A stretch of DNA of 64,000 nucleotides, from positions 1 through 64,000 of the forward strand of contig CALDTV010000022.1 of NCBI GenBank assembly GCA_937923625.1, given 5' to 3'. Under the pieces are notes generated by a model. The model was not told the origin of the DNA, ran no database searches, and saw nothing but the letters and a program-made list of their open reading frames with translations. The position numbers and the translations under genes were made by a program. Below are positions 49,425-58,804 of this stretch, piece by piece. Positions within the stretch are counted from its first letter, which is position 1, and each line of letters starts with the position of its first letter. The DNA comes from an uncultured Alphaproteobacteria bacterium. GTDB taxonomy: Bacteria > Pseudomonadota > Alphaproteobacteria > Micavibrionales > Micavibrionaceae.

Positions 49425-50328
49425 ATTGCTCCTTATATTTTTTCACAATGATAAGTGCGACAATATTTAATATTAATGTCATAAAGAAAAGAGAAAAACC
49501 TAAGGCAAATGCCGCTAACGTTTTTTCGCTATTGAACTCATGATCTCCTACCAACAAGGTTACAATCTGAACAGTGGCCGTTGTAACAGATTCCAAAGGA
49601 TTAACGGTCAAATTTGCGGCCATTCCTGCGGCCATGACAACCACCATCGTCTCCCCCACACCGCGTGAAACCCCCAATAACAGGGCACTAATAACACCGG
49701 GCAACGCGGCGGGTAAGACAACTTTTTTAATGGTTTCTGACTGCGTCGCGCCAATAGCCAAAGAGCCAAAACTTAATGATTTAGGAACAGCGCTTATAAC
49801 ATCTTCAGATAATGATAAAACATAAGGTGTGATCATGATCCCCATCACAGCCCCCGCAGTAAGCGCACTTTCTGAGGCGATTGAAAGGCCAACAATGTCA
49901 CCAAATGATCTTAAAATCGGCGCCAGTATGATAATCGCAAAATATCCATATACGACAGAGGGCACGCCCGCTAAAATTTCTAAAATTGGTTTAAACCAGT
50001 TTCTAAAAGAAGGACTTGCATAAACAGAAAGATAAATTGCCGCAAATAACCCTAATGGCGCGGCCACTGACATTGCAATTAAGGTGATAAGAAATGTACC
50101 AAGAAAAACAGGGACAGCCCCAAAAGCACCTGAGCTACCTGCTTGGTCGGCTCTAATGGCTGTTTGTGGGCTCCAATCCAAGCCAAAGAAAAACTCAAAG
50201 ACTGAAACAAGCGAGAAAAATTGAAATGTTTCAAAAAGGACAGAGAGAACAATCAGCACAGTTACCATAACTGAAATAGCCGTACAAAACCATAAAGATG
50301 AGATGATCAGTTTTTCAAACTTGGCCAT
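49417..50328 (-). CDS. pstC: Phosphate ABC transporter permease PstC
   Basis: 303 residues with six or seven membrane helices. Family segments: FFGLDWSPQTAIRADQAGSSGAFGAVPVF (partly quoted: FFGLDWSPQ), PLGLFAAIYLSVYASP, LAGVPSVVYGYFAIIILAP and the EAA loop PKSLSFGSLAIGATQSETI. It is the short form; the companion PstA is the long form. It starts 177 bases downstream of pstS, behind a terminator, so it may be expressed at a lower level than the binding protein. Confidence 0.94.
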   Translation of the reverse strand: MAKFEKLIISSLWFCTAISVMVTVLIVLSVLFETFQFFSLVSVFEFFFGLDWSPQTAIRADQAGSSGAFGAVPVFLGTFLITLIAMSVAAPLGLFAAIYLSVYASPSFRNWFKPILEILAGVPSVVYGYFAIIILAPILRSFGDIVGLSIASESALTAGAVMGIMITPYVLSLSEDVISAVPKSLSFGSLAIGATQSETIKKVVLPAALPGVISALLLGVSRGVGETMVVVMAAGMAANLTVNPLESVTTATVQIVTLLVGDHEFNSEKTLAAFALGFSLFFMTLILNIVALIIVKKYKEQYE

Positions 50329-50412
50329 TTTTCAAATTGCTCTTTGTAATAATTAGCTACAGTTATAAGGCCTTAAAACCATTGCGCAACCATAAAAAAA
50401 GCCACAAAAAAA

Positions 50413-50430
50413 AGCCGTAAATTTACGGCT
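50413..50430 (-). terminator. Terminator-like hairpin between pstS and pstC
   Basis: AGCCGTAAATTTACGGCT is a perfect palindrome that folds into a seven-base stem with AATT loop. On the minus strand it is followed by eight T residues; on the plus strand by ATTTTTAT. Placed inside the operon, it probably allows high pstS and lower pstCAB expression. Confidence 0.75.
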
Positions 50431-50504
50431 ATTTTTATAGAATTTAAAGTATCTCAATATATATAAAGTCCTATTGAGTGCAGAAATTACAAACCATCAA
50501 ATCA

Positions 50505-51533
50505 TCATTCAGCAGCCGATGCAGTTAAGGCATTTGCCCGCTCTTGCATGATAGCTAAATCTTTTTCAGGTAACGGAATAAGCCCCTTATCTGCCAAGTA
50601 ACCAAATCCACCACTGGCTTCTTCACCTACAAGCTCTTTAGCAAATTCTTCAAGGCCTTCTGTTTTTCCAACATGTTGATCCTTAACATAAACAAATAAA
50701 GATCGTGAGATGCCGTATGATCCATCAGAAATATTCTCAAATGTTGGATCTACATCAGAAATTAAGCTGGCTTGAACACTATCTTTATTTTGGTCTAGAT
50801 AACTAAAACCAAAAATACCCAAAGCACTTGGGTTACTTCGTAATTTTTGGACTATCAAATTATCATTTTCACCAGATTCAATGTAATGGCCATCTTCACG
50901 CATGAGGTGACAGGCTTTTTTACGTTCTTTTTTATCAGAATATTTTGCTTTGAATTCAGCTAAATCTTTACAAGCTGGCTCCATGGCAAGTTCAACAAAA
51001 GCGTCCCTTGTGCCAGATGTTGTTGGCGGACCATAAACTTCAATTTTGGCTTCTGGCAGTGATGGATCAACGTCGCTCCATTTTTTGTGCGGATTATCAA
51101 CTAACTGACCATCCAAGGGCACTTTTTTGGCTAACGCCATGAAGACCTGTTCTTTTGTCAGGTTGTAACGTTTTTCTTTCTTGGCATTTGCTAATACAAT
51201 GCCATCAAATCCCAATTTAATTTCTGTGATATCTGTGACGCCATTTTCAGCACACATTTTTTCTTCACTTTCCTTGATGGCCCGTGAAGCATTTGCTAAA
51301 TCAGGGTATTTTTCACCAACACCGGTACAGAATAATTTAAATCCGCCACCTGTTCCTGTTGATTCAACAATTGGTGTTTTAAAATCAGTTTTATTACCAA
51401 ATTCTTCAGCAGCCACCGTCACAAATGGGTATACTGTCGAAGACCCAACAGCTTGAATTTGATCTCTTGCTTTTGCGACTGCTGGCAACGCCAAAACAGC
51501 CATTATAGTGAATGTTAAAATCCTACTTTTCAT
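50505..51533 (-). CDS. pstS: Phosphate-binding periplasmic protein
   Basis: 342 residues with signal peptide ILTFTIMAVLALPAVAKA. The phosphate-site motifs are visible: AVGSSTVYPFVTVAAEEFG at the mature N-terminus, ESTGTGGGFKLFCTGVG, DLANASRAIKESE and PPTTSGTRDAFVELA. These belong to the alphaproteobacterial/SphX-like type. A strong AAAAGGAGATT ribosome-binding site precedes the ATG. First gene of the pst operon; high expression under phosphate limitation via PhoB is expected, but I could not find a convincing Pho box. Confidence 0.95.
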   Translation of the reverse strand: MKSRILTFTIMAVLALPAVAKARDQIQAVGSSTVYPFVTVAAEEFGNKTDFKTPIVESTGTGGGFKLFCTGVGEKYPDLANASRAIKESEEKMCAENGVTDITEIKLGFDGIVLANAKKEKRYNLTKEQVFMALAKKVPLDGQLVDNPHKKWSDVDPSLPEAKIEVYGPPTTSGTRDAFVELAMEPACKDLAEFKAKYSDKKERKKACHLMREDGHYIESGENDNLIVQKLRSNPSALGIFGFSYLDQNKDSVQASLISDVDPTFENISDGSYGISRSLFVYVKDQHVGKTEGLEEFAKELVGEEASGGFGYLADKGLIPLPEKDLAIMQERANALTASAAE

Positions 51534-52076
51534 GACAATCTCCTTTTGTTTTTGTCAATTAGCTCATAATTCCCATTGTTTTGAATGGCTTTTTCTATAA
51601 GGGTCAAGTTGTCATCCTGTTTATCATATTTAATGCCGTTTGCAATCAGGTAACTGCGCATAACGGATGTTAAAACCGTAGGTCTTTTCCACATTATTAA
51701 ACTAAATCAATGACTTACGTTTACAATATTTACAAAATAGACACTATTGGCACACTTTACATCATTTACAGTGCAAAACTGGTCGTTTTAAGATTGTTGT
51801 GATTTGTTGTTGATGAGTGTGCCGTCAGTGTGCCATTTGAAGAGGAAACCTCTGAAAGTGGCAGGGGCAGAAGGATTTGAACCCTCGGCCTACGGAATAT
51901 TTGTTATGTAAACTACAAATGCATTCTACAACATTTTAAAACACCTAAAATCACACAAAAACACCGTCCCTCTTGAGCTTTCGTGATTTAGACATATTGC
52001 GGTGAGTTGTAAAACAATGAACTATCCTGACGGGGCTTGAAATACAAAACGGTAAGCCCGCGGTAAACCCAAAGCC
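51534..52076. other. 543-base region holding the pstS upstream area and the island's left junction
   Basis: No gene. From left to right: the pstS upstream area; an 8-mer AGTGTGCC at 51816-51823 and 51827-51834 with an inverted copy GGCACACT at 51749-51756; a hairpin AGAGG-AAA-CCTCT at 51841-51853; the 3' tRNA fragment at 51859-51896; then about 180 bases of element DNA with an inverted pair GGGCTT (52033-52038)/AAGCCC (52054-52059) close to the end of the OLD-nuclease gene. Confidence 0.6.
51859..51896 (-). repeat. 3' tRNA fragment = attachment site (left end of the island)
   Basis: On the minus strand the sequence reads as the 3' part of a tRNA: variable loop AGGCC, T-stem/loop GAGGG-TTCAAAT-CCTTC, acceptor strand TGCCCCT, discriminator G and CCA. 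No matching 5' half lies upstream, so it is not a working tRNA. Such fragments are left where a tyrosine integrase inserts an element into the 3' end of a tRNA gene. G73 and the TGCCCCT acceptor fit tRNA-Trp best. The orientation predicts that the element lies to the right and the intact tRNA beyond 64000. Confidence 0.75.
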
Positions 52077-53786
52077 TTAATTAGATATTAAACGCTCTAG
52101 AGATGCGGCAAGTGCATCTATACTGCTTCGTTTATGGGGGCATAAAGCATTAGTTGCGTTTAAAGCAATAACCTCGGATACAGTCTTTTTAACATTAGCT
52201 TTTATAGTTTTATTGAAAGGCTTACCTTGGCTTAAAAAACATTCTTTAACTCTATCTGACCACTTACTATTTCCTCGGAATTCAGGCACATTTAAGTTTA
52301 CATCATAGATATCTAAAATTTGATCTTTATAAATGATAGGATTAATACAATCTTCAAATTCAGATTCAGTCATTCCATTACATATAGTCTGTGTAAGGTT
52401 TTTTATGTTTAGAATATCTGCATCTAGTGCTTTATCTCGCTGTAATACTGCTGCGGAATCATTGTCTAAAAACACATGATACGAACATAGTTGGGATTTA
52501 AGTAAAGAAAGCTTATACGATAAATTACCAGCGCCTCCTATATAATCGATAACTAAAGAATGCTTTTTTATAGCTAAGCCTAATATATCACTTAAATGCG
52601 GCAAGATTGCTTCCAGAGCTATTTTATCGTCCTCTCCTTCGACTACTAAAGAAAAACGCGCATTTGTTAGATTGTCAGAAACTCTAACTCCTAAAGTATC
52701 TCTTATAACTTTAATATTTTTTGCCTGAGAAGCTTTTCCTGTATCAACAATAATATTAGAGGAAATAGAGTTTCTGTTAACAAAAAGCGGATTATGAGTA
52801 GTAAGTACAATTTGATTGTCATTTTCTAGTGAGTCAATAATCTCTTGAAGTTGATGAATAGCGCCAGGGTGAAGATGAGATTCGGGCTCTTCTATAGCAA
52901 TAATTGAAGCGTCAGTTCTATGAAACTTGTTTTTTAGCAAGCCTAGAGCAGCCAGACTTTGAACCCCATCGCCCTTGTGTTCAATACTGGTCAATGTACC
53001 GTCATCAATTTCAACATCAAAATCTCTTCTGTATCTTGTATAACGACTATCATCGGGCATAGTAATTTGCACGTGTTGTATATTGGGTAAAAACTCTGAT
53101 AGAGGTTCTTTAATTTTGTTAGATAAAGCTTCTAAAACAGGTTGCTGAAGATCATTTATGGTTTGTAAAGCTTCTTGATATTCTTGATTATCTTCAAGTG
53201 AAGACAATTCATTTGAAAGAAGCTCTTCAATAACATTCAAAGTTTGCTTATGTGTTCTAACAGCAGGTATATAATTAAAAGAAATTCTTCGTGCAATATA
53301 CTCTGTTATCTTTGCAGATTTAGAATTGAGAGTTTTATTACCTCGCCCACCTTTAACAACTTTTATATCTGGCTGATTATTGTCACCAATAGTTATTCTA
53401 ATGGGGAGCGTACCATTTAAATTTGATTTTATTTCGTTTGAAAAAGCAATAACTTCATCATCAGTCAGTTCAAATTCCAAATTAAAAATTGTTTCTTTAC
53501 TGCCTCTTCTGGATCTGTGCGAGATAGGAAAATCTCTTGTCCAATCATAAAAATTATTAGCATGTCTTCTTGGGTGATAGCGTCTAACCGTTGTATGTCC
53601 TTTACTTTTTCTTCTTGCTTCCATCGCATGAACACTAATGGTATTCATCGCTATAGAAAGTGCTTTTAAAAGATTAGATTTTCCTTCGTTATTTTTCCCA
53701 ACGAGTACCGTTGTATCTGAAATAGGAATATCATGAGCCTTCAAAATACTTCTAAAGTTTGTAACTGAAAATTTAACCAATTTCAT
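52077..53786 (-). CDS. OLD-family ATP-dependent nuclease (ABC ATPase + TOPRIM)
   Basis: 569 residues. ATPase: Walker A VGKNNEGKSNLLKAL (about residues 28-42), signature-like GDGVQSLAALGLL, Walker B IIAIEEPESHLHP (about 292-304) and H-loop VLTTHNPLFVNR. TOPRIM: LVVEGEDDKIALEAI (about 376-390) and FLDNDSAAV (about 436-444), which supply the metal-binding acidic residues. The layout and size match class 1 OLD and GajA-like anti-phage nucleases. No UvrD-type gajB is next to it. It begins 12 bases after the hsdR stop with its own AGGAGT site, so it is the last gene of the restriction operon. Codon use looks more AT-rich than hsdR. Confidence 0.88.
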   Translation of the reverse strand: MKLVKFSVTNFRSILKAHDIPISDTTVLVGKNNEGKSNLLKALSIAMNTISVHAMEARRKSKGHTTVRRYHPRRHANNFYDWTRDFPISHRSRRGSKETIFNLEFELTDDEVIAFSNEIKSNLNGTLPIRITIGDNNQPDIKVVKGGRGNKTLNSKSAKITEYIARRISFNYIPAVRTHKQTLNVIEELLSNELSSLEDNQEYQEALQTINDLQQPVLEALSNKIKEPLSEFLPNIQHVQITMPDDSRYTRYRRDFDVEIDDGTLTSIEHKGDGVQSLAALGLLKNKFHRTDASIIAIEEPESHLHPGAIHQLQEIIDSLENDNQIVLTTHNPLFVNRNSISSNIIVDTGKASQAKNIKVIRDTLGVRVSDNLTNARFSLVVEGEDDKIALEAILPHLSDILGLAIKKHSLVIDYIGGAGNLSYKLSLLKSQLCSYHVFLDNDSAAVLQRDKALDADILNIKNLTQTICNGMTESEFEDCINPIIYKDQILDIYDVNLNVPEFRGNSKWSDRVKECFLSQGKPFNKTIKANVKKTVSEVIALNATNALCPHKRSSIDALAASLERLISN

Positions 53787-53798
53787 TTCTAATAACTC

Positions 53799-56117
53799 CT
53801 AATATAAATCTTTTTGGAAGCCGACAAAGGCGTCACTGATTTTACTGACGCCGCCAAGTTTTTTTGCAGCGTCTGCGACAGCTTGATATTTAAGTTCTAA
53901 AAGATGCGGCAGTTTATCCCTATCAAGTTCGCCGACACCTTCTTGCACGTACTGTCTCAATACGAAATCAATAAAGCCCTGCAGGCGGTCATCATATTGC
54001 GACAAGATTTTATCTTTGTGTGTGTCGACGCGTTCTTGGCGGGTAATTGGGCCTAGGTTGAACGCGATATAAGCGAGGACATCGAATAAGTCGCTTTTAT
54101 CTGCGTCTATCATGGTTCCTATGTCTCTTAATTGCTCTGGCCCGTAACCTTTTTCATTTAAGCTTTCTAGGAGTGCTTTACGAGTTTCTGGCTTACCCCA
54201 TATTTTGCGGAGCTCATCCTCATCGTTGAAGAACACAGGTAATTCGCCGAATAACCTTTGAACAAATTCTGCCGCCGACATGGGTTTACCGTCGGGGTCG
54301 TAGAACATCGTAGCCGACATATGCTGTATCGTGCGTTGTTTACCATCGGCAAGTTTTACCACAATCTTCTCAGGGCGTGGCTCTTTTGGGCCACCTGTCG
54401 GAGGCTCTATAGGGTCGTCACCGCCGTCACTATCATCACCGCCTTTGGGCGGTTTAGGTTCTATTGGCGTTGGGTCGATGGGTTCGCCGTCCCATTCGGG
54501 ATCATTGAAATGTTCATAGGCTTTGACGAAATCATAAATAGTGAAATAGTCCTTGCCATCAAAGAGCCGCGTCCCACGCCCAACAATTTGTTTAAATTCA
54601 ATCATGGAATTTACGGGACGCATCAAGACAATGTTCCGCACCTCTGGTGCATCAACACCCGTTGAGAGTTTTTGCGAGGTTGTTAAAATCGTAGGAATAG
54701 TCTTTTCATTATCTTGGAAAAGAGCTAGGAACTTTTCTCCTTCCGCGCCATCATTGGCCGTCACGCGCACGCAATAATCTGGGTGTTTACTGGTTTTAAT
54801 CTGGTTGATATAATTCCGCACTGCCGCCGCATGGCCTTGGGTCGCGCAGAACACCAGCGTTTTTTCATCCTGGTTAATCATATCCATAAAGGTTTTAACA
54901 CGGTATTGCTCGCGCTCATCAATCACGATTTTTTTGTTAAAATCACCTTCTGTGTATCGCTTACCTTCTTCGATTTCACCTTGTTCAACATTATCATCAG
55001 AGGTGTAAACATATTCATCAATGGTCGAGGCAATCTGGCGCACCTTAAACGGTGTTAAGAAACCATCATTAATACCCGCTTTCAGGGAGTAGGTATAAAC
55101 AGGATTACCAAAATAGGCATAGGTGTCAACGTTATCCTTACGCTTTGGCGTTGCGGTCAAACCAAGCTGCACCGCGGGAGAAAAATGCTCCAAAATTTTA
55201 CGCCAGTTACTTTCATCATTTGCGCCGCCGCGATGACATTCATCAATGATGATAAAATCAAAAAAGTCAGGCGGATATTCACCAAAATACGGCGCAGGTT
55301 CACCATTTTCATCTGTGCCACTCATAAAGGTTTGGAAGATGGTGAAAAAGATGCTCGCATTCTTAGGCACGCGGCCCTTCTTTTTAATCTCCGCGGGGCT
55401 AATCCGCGCCCGCGCATCTTCACTAAACGCGGCGAAGGAATTATAAGCCTGATTGGCGAGCATATTACGATCCGCCAAGAATAAAATTTTTGGGCGGCGC
55501 GTTGGTTCGCGGCCGATATTCCATTTACTGTTAAATAATTTCCAAGAAAGCTGAAACGCGATTCCTGTTTTCCCCGTCCCCGTGGCAAGGGTCAGGAGAA
55601 TGCGGTCTTTACCATGGGCAATCGCCTCCAGCGTTTTATTGATGGCGTTATGTTGGTAATAACGCGGCTGCCATTTACCGCCGCCATCTTCGAACGGCAC
55701 ATCGCCAAAGCGTTCGCGCCATTCATTGACATCACCAAAGGTCAGATTCCAAAGCTCCTGCGGGGTGGGGTAACGATCAGCATATTTCTCCTCCCCCGTT
55801 TGCATATCAATTTGATAGATTTTAAGGCCGTTGGTGGAATAAGCATAGCGTGCCTGTAACATTTCCGCATAACGTTTGGCCTGTTGCACCCCTTCGGTAT
55901 CACCAAGGTCACGGCGTTTGGCCTCGACCACGCCCAGCTTAAAGCCCTTATAATACAACACATAATCGGCAATATCTTGCTTGGCGCGTTTACCAGCCCC
56001 TTGTAGGCGGCCCAGTGTAATTTCCTCACGGCGCACACGGCTGTTTTCCACCACGCCCCAGCCAGCAGATTTAATGGCTGGGTCAATTAATTCTGCACGG
56101 GTTTCCGCTTCATTCAT
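53799..56117 (-). CDS. hsdR: Type I restriction enzyme, R (motor/nuclease) subunit
   Basis: 772 residues. N-terminal nuclease domain with the D-ExK pattern (QDIADYVLYY ... GVVEAKRRD, about residues 45-70). Then the SF2 translocase: Walker A ATGTGKTGIAFQL (about 178-190), DEAD-box-like IIIDECHRGG (about 288-297), motif III GLTATPKR, and motif VI QIVGRGTRLFD. An acidic Pro/Gly-rich linker (about 555-580) leads to the C-terminal EcoEI-type helical domain. It overlaps hsdS by 4 bases. It cuts DNA after translocation when HsdS finds an unmethylated site. All key residues appear intact. Confidence 0.96.
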   Translation of the reverse strand: MNEAETRAELIDPAIKSAGWGVVENSRVRREEITLGRLQGAGKRAKQDIADYVLYYKGFKLGVVEAKRRDLGDTEGVQQAKRYAEMLQARYAYSTNGLKIYQIDMQTGEEKYADRYPTPQELWNLTFGDVNEWRERFGDVPFEDGGGKWQPRYYQHNAINKTLEAIAHGKDRILLTLATGTGKTGIAFQLSWKLFNSKWNIGREPTRRPKILFLADRNMLANQAYNSFAAFSEDARARISPAEIKKKGRVPKNASIFFTIFQTFMSGTDENGEPAPYFGEYPPDFFDFIIIDECHRGGANDESNWRKILEHFSPAVQLGLTATPKRKDNVDTYAYFGNPVYTYSLKAGINDGFLTPFKVRQIASTIDEYVYTSDDNVEQGEIEEGKRYTEGDFNKKIVIDEREQYRVKTFMDMINQDEKTLVFCATQGHAAAVRNYINQIKTSKHPDYCVRVTANDGAEGEKFLALFQDNEKTIPTILTTSQKLSTGVDAPEVRNIVLMRPVNSMIEFKQIVGRGTRLFDGKDYFTIYDFVKAYEHFNDPEWDGEPIDPTPIEPKPPKGGDDSDGGDDPIEPPTGGPKEPRPEKIVVKLADGKQRTIQHMSATMFYDPDGKPMSAAEFVQRLFGELPVFFNDEDELRKIWGKPETRKALLESLNEKGYGPEQLRDIGTMIDADKSDLFDVLAYIAFNLGPITRQERVDTHKDKILSQYDDRLQGFIDFVLRQYVQEGVGELDRDKLPHLLELKYQAVADAAKKLGGVSKISDAFVGFQKDLY

Positions 56118-57325
56118 TCCGCTGCCTCCGCGATTTCATCTGCTATATCTGCCGTCAATTCACCGCTAAAAGCTTTTTGTAGTAACGACTGTTTCAGTTC
56201 ATTGAGGGCAATAAGTTTCTGCTGATAAATTACTACAAGATTTTGAGTTTTTTTATTCATCTCATACATTGCTTCTATTAGCTTCTTCTGTTCTGCAATA
56301 TCTGGAAACGAAATTTTTATTTTTCTGAGGTCATCATTATATAACCTTGAAATTGTTGCACCCTTGGAAGGATTCCAATCACACACCCCATAAAAATGAT
56401 ATAAATACTCGTTCAATATGAGCTTTTCATCATTATCAATCCATACGATATTTGAATCCTGAAAATACGCTGGCCTTCCATCATAAATAACTCGCCTTCC
56501 AATAGTGCCCGATGCTGAAATCAAAACATCTCCTACTTTTGGAAAGGAATACTTTTCTCTAAAATCATTATATATATCTTTGGTAATAAAAGCGTTTGGT
56601 TCTTTACCAAAAGTACCAATTTTGTAGAAAGGAATATCACCTGAGGGGGTTGTTTGTTTTTTCAATATCCTCTTACACATTGATACTTTTCCTATTTCAC
56701 CTAAAGTTTTCTCTTCCCACCCTTCACCTTTTTGGGTGAAGATGGTGTTGAGATAGCTTTCGAAGAGTTCGCGGGCGGAGGCGAGGTTCTTTTCGGTATT
56801 GGCGATGGCTTGATCAATCCCCGCAAACGCCTCATCCAATATCGCCACAATCAGCTTTTGTTCAGGGATAGATGGCAGAGGGATATCTAACTCCCTTAAA
56901 GATTTAAGGTAGATTCCTTTTTGTGCAACTCCTCTTGCACCATCGGTAAGCACATCTAATATACTTTGCATTGCGTACATCAAATAACGAGAACTAACAA
57001 TATCACGATCAGGTTTTAAAACTGCCACACTTCGCTGCAATGTTATTTTTGGAAAATCTTTAGGAACGACAGCAACACGCCCAATAGTGCCAACTATTGT
57101 GAGCAGTACATCTCCTTCACTTACATCAGTTCTTTTATTTTCGCTTTCAAAATCTTCTCGCTTTAAAAATCTTGGTTTTTTTAAAGTAATTAAATCATCA
57201 AAAACATTCTTTGAACTAAGCATCATAAATTCACTTAAATCGATACCCTTAGGAGGATTGTGACTTCCATCTGTAACCTTAGAACAAATTTCGCCTAATT
57301 TTTTAGAATTCCAGTTTTTACTCAA
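56114..57325 (-). CDS. hsdS: Type I restriction-modification specificity subunit
   Basis: 403 residues, two target-recognition domains (about 5-150 and 205-345) and two conserved helical spacers (IPEQKLIVAILDEAFAGIDQ near 157-176 and DIAEQKKLIEAMYEMNKKTQ near 345-364), the classic arrangement for a bipartite recognition site. AT content is higher in the two recognition domains than in the flanking spacers, which is expected where domains are exchanged by recombination. It overlaps hsdM and hsdR by 4 bases each. The recognised sequence cannot be deduced. Confidence 0.94.
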   Translation of the reverse strand: MSKNWNSKKLGEICSKVTDGSHNPPKGIDLSEFMMLSSKNVFDDLITLKKPRFLKREDFESENKRTDVSEGDVLLTIVGTIGRVAVVPKDFPKITLQRSVAVLKPDRDIVSSRYLMYAMQSILDVLTDGARGVAQKGIYLKSLRELDIPLPSIPEQKLIVAILDEAFAGIDQAIANTEKNLASARELFESYLNTIFTQKGEGWEEKTLGEIGKVSMCKRILKKQTTPSGDIPFYKIGTFGKEPNAFITKDIYNDFREKYSFPKVGDVLISASGTIGRRVIYDGRPAYFQDSNIVWIDNDEKLILNEYLYHFYGVCDWNPSKGATISRLYNDDLRKIKISFPDIAEQKKLIEAMYEMNKKTQNLVVIYQQKLIALNELKQSLLQKAFSGELTADIADEIAEAAE

Positions 57326-58788
57326 AGCATGCCTCTAATATTTTTTAGGATATCCGCGCTCTCAGCGTCGAGCGTCACGATCTCTGCGATAATATCCTCT
57401 GGCTCACGTAATGGCGCCTCTTCTGGCGCGTTAGGGTTTTTGACGGAGAGATCAAAGCTGTCTTGATCCACGTCCTTGATGTTCACGCTCCATGATTTAT
57501 CGCTATCTTTGAAACCGCTTTGCAGTTCGACAAATTCTTTGAGGTCATTATCATTCAAGGCGTTGGTTTTACCCATGTTGCGCCCTGGGTCGAGCTGGTA
57601 ATACCAGATGTCCCGCGTCGCCGTGCCTTTTTCAAAAATCAGCACGACGGTTTTCACGCCCGCGCCGATGAACGTCCCGCTTGGACAATCCAGCACCGTG
57701 TGCAGGTTACAATTTTCTAACAATTCTTGGCGCAATGCTTTGGACGCGTTATCAGAATTAGATAGGAACGTATTTTTAATGACAATCGCCGCGCGACCAC
57801 CCGCCTTGAGGCTCTTGATAAAGTGTTGCAAAAATAGGAACGCAGTTTCCCCCGTTTTTATCGGGAAGTTCTGCTGTACCTCTGCCCGTTCTTTCCCGCC
57901 AAATGGGGGATTGGCGAGGATAACATCATAGCGGTCTTTTTCCTGAATATCGTTGATATTTTCTGCCAATGTATTGGTGTGCAGGATATTGGGCGTATCG
58001 ATGCCGTGCAGGATCATGTTCATGATCGCGATGACGTAGGCGAGGCTTTTCTTTTCCTTACCATAGAAGGTTTTGGTTTGTAGAATTTCAAGCTCGCTCG
58101 TCGTCAGGTCTTTTTGACGCATATGCTCGTAGGCTTCGCACAAGAACCCTGCGGAGCCGACCGCGCCGTCATAGACACGCTCCCCGATTTGCGGGTTGAG
58201 CACCTGTATCATTGCACGGATGAGCGGGCGCGGTGTGTAATATTCCCCGCCATTACGCCCTGCGTTACCCATATTTTTAATCTTGGCTTCGTAAAGGTGC
58301 GAAAGCTCGTGCTTTTCCTTTTGGGATTCAAAGCTAAGCTCATCTAGGCTATCCAAAACATCGCGCAAGTTATAGCCGCTTTGGAATTTATTTTTAATTT
58401 CACCGAAAATCTCGCCGATTTTATATTCAATCGTATCGGGGCTGGTGGCGCGTTGTTTGAAACCTTTTAGATAGTCAAAAAGTCCTTTCTCATCCCCCTT
58501 GCCATCGACAAATTCTATTAAGTCATCACCAATCAACGCAGCGTCTTTATCAGGCGTTCCATCAGCATTTTTCGGCGCGGCCCATGCCGACCAGCGGTAT
58601 TTTTCATCAATAATGTAATCATATGGCTTGCCTGTAAGTTCGGCCTCTATTGCGCGTTCTCGCTCTAAATCATCGAGGTATTTAAGGAAAAGCAGCCATG
58701 ATGTTTGTTCGGTATAATCAAGCTCGCTGCTGCACCCCGCTTCTTTATGGAGGACATCGTCGATATTCTTGAATACTTGTTCAAACAT
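57322..58788 (-). CDS. hsdM: Type I restriction-modification methyltransferase subunit
   Basis: 488 residues: N-terminal HsdM helical domain (VLHKEAGCSSELDYTEQTSW), SAM motif I VYDGAVGSAGFLCEAYEHM (about 209-227) and catalytic NPPFGG (about 291-296), which marks N6-adenine methylation. GRNGGEYYTPRPLIRAMI precedes motif I as usual. First gene of the hsdM-hsdS-hsdR-OLD operon. Its 119-base upstream gap is shared with a divergent unknown gene and holds CCTAAT-TT-ATTAGG (58805-58818), a dyad that could be an operator. Confidence 0.96.
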   Translation of the reverse strand: MFEQVFKNIDDVLHKEAGCSSELDYTEQTSWLLFLKYLDDLERERAIEAELTGKPYDYIIDEKYRWSAWAAPKNADGTPDKDAALIGDDLIEFVDGKGDEKGLFDYLKGFKQRATSPDTIEYKIGEIFGEIKNKFQSGYNLRDVLDSLDELSFESQKEKHELSHLYEAKIKNMGNAGRNGGEYYTPRPLIRAMIQVLNPQIGERVYDGAVGSAGFLCEAYEHMRQKDLTTSELEILQTKTFYGKEKKSLAYVIAIMNMILHGIDTPNILHTNTLAENINDIQEKDRYDVILANPPFGGKERAEVQQNFPIKTGETAFLFLQHFIKSLKAGGRAAIVIKNTFLSNSDNASKALRQELLENCNLHTVLDCPSGTFIGAGVKTVVLIFEKGTATRDIWYYQLDPGRNMGKTNALNDNDLKEFVELQSGFKDSDKSWSVNIKDVDQDSFDLSVKNPNAPEEAPLREPEDIIAEIVTLDAESADILKNIRGML

Positions 58789-58804
58789 GTTTTTTCTTAA
58801 TTTC

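Noticed and set aside
51590-51640. Possible Pho box upstream of pstS (TTGTCAT...TTATCAT on the plus strand)
   Set aside because: It has the wrong strand for pstS, the spacing between half-sites is 5 rather than 4, and the second half is weak. Not enough to call a PhoB site.
51859-51896. A functional tRNA gene
   Set aside because: Only the variable loop, T arm and acceptor 3' strand are present; the matching 5' half is not found upstream.
52077-53786. A complete Gabija system
   Set aside because: The ATPase-TOPRIM protein fits GajA in outline, but there is no GajB-type helicase next to it; hsdR is a different kind of helicase.
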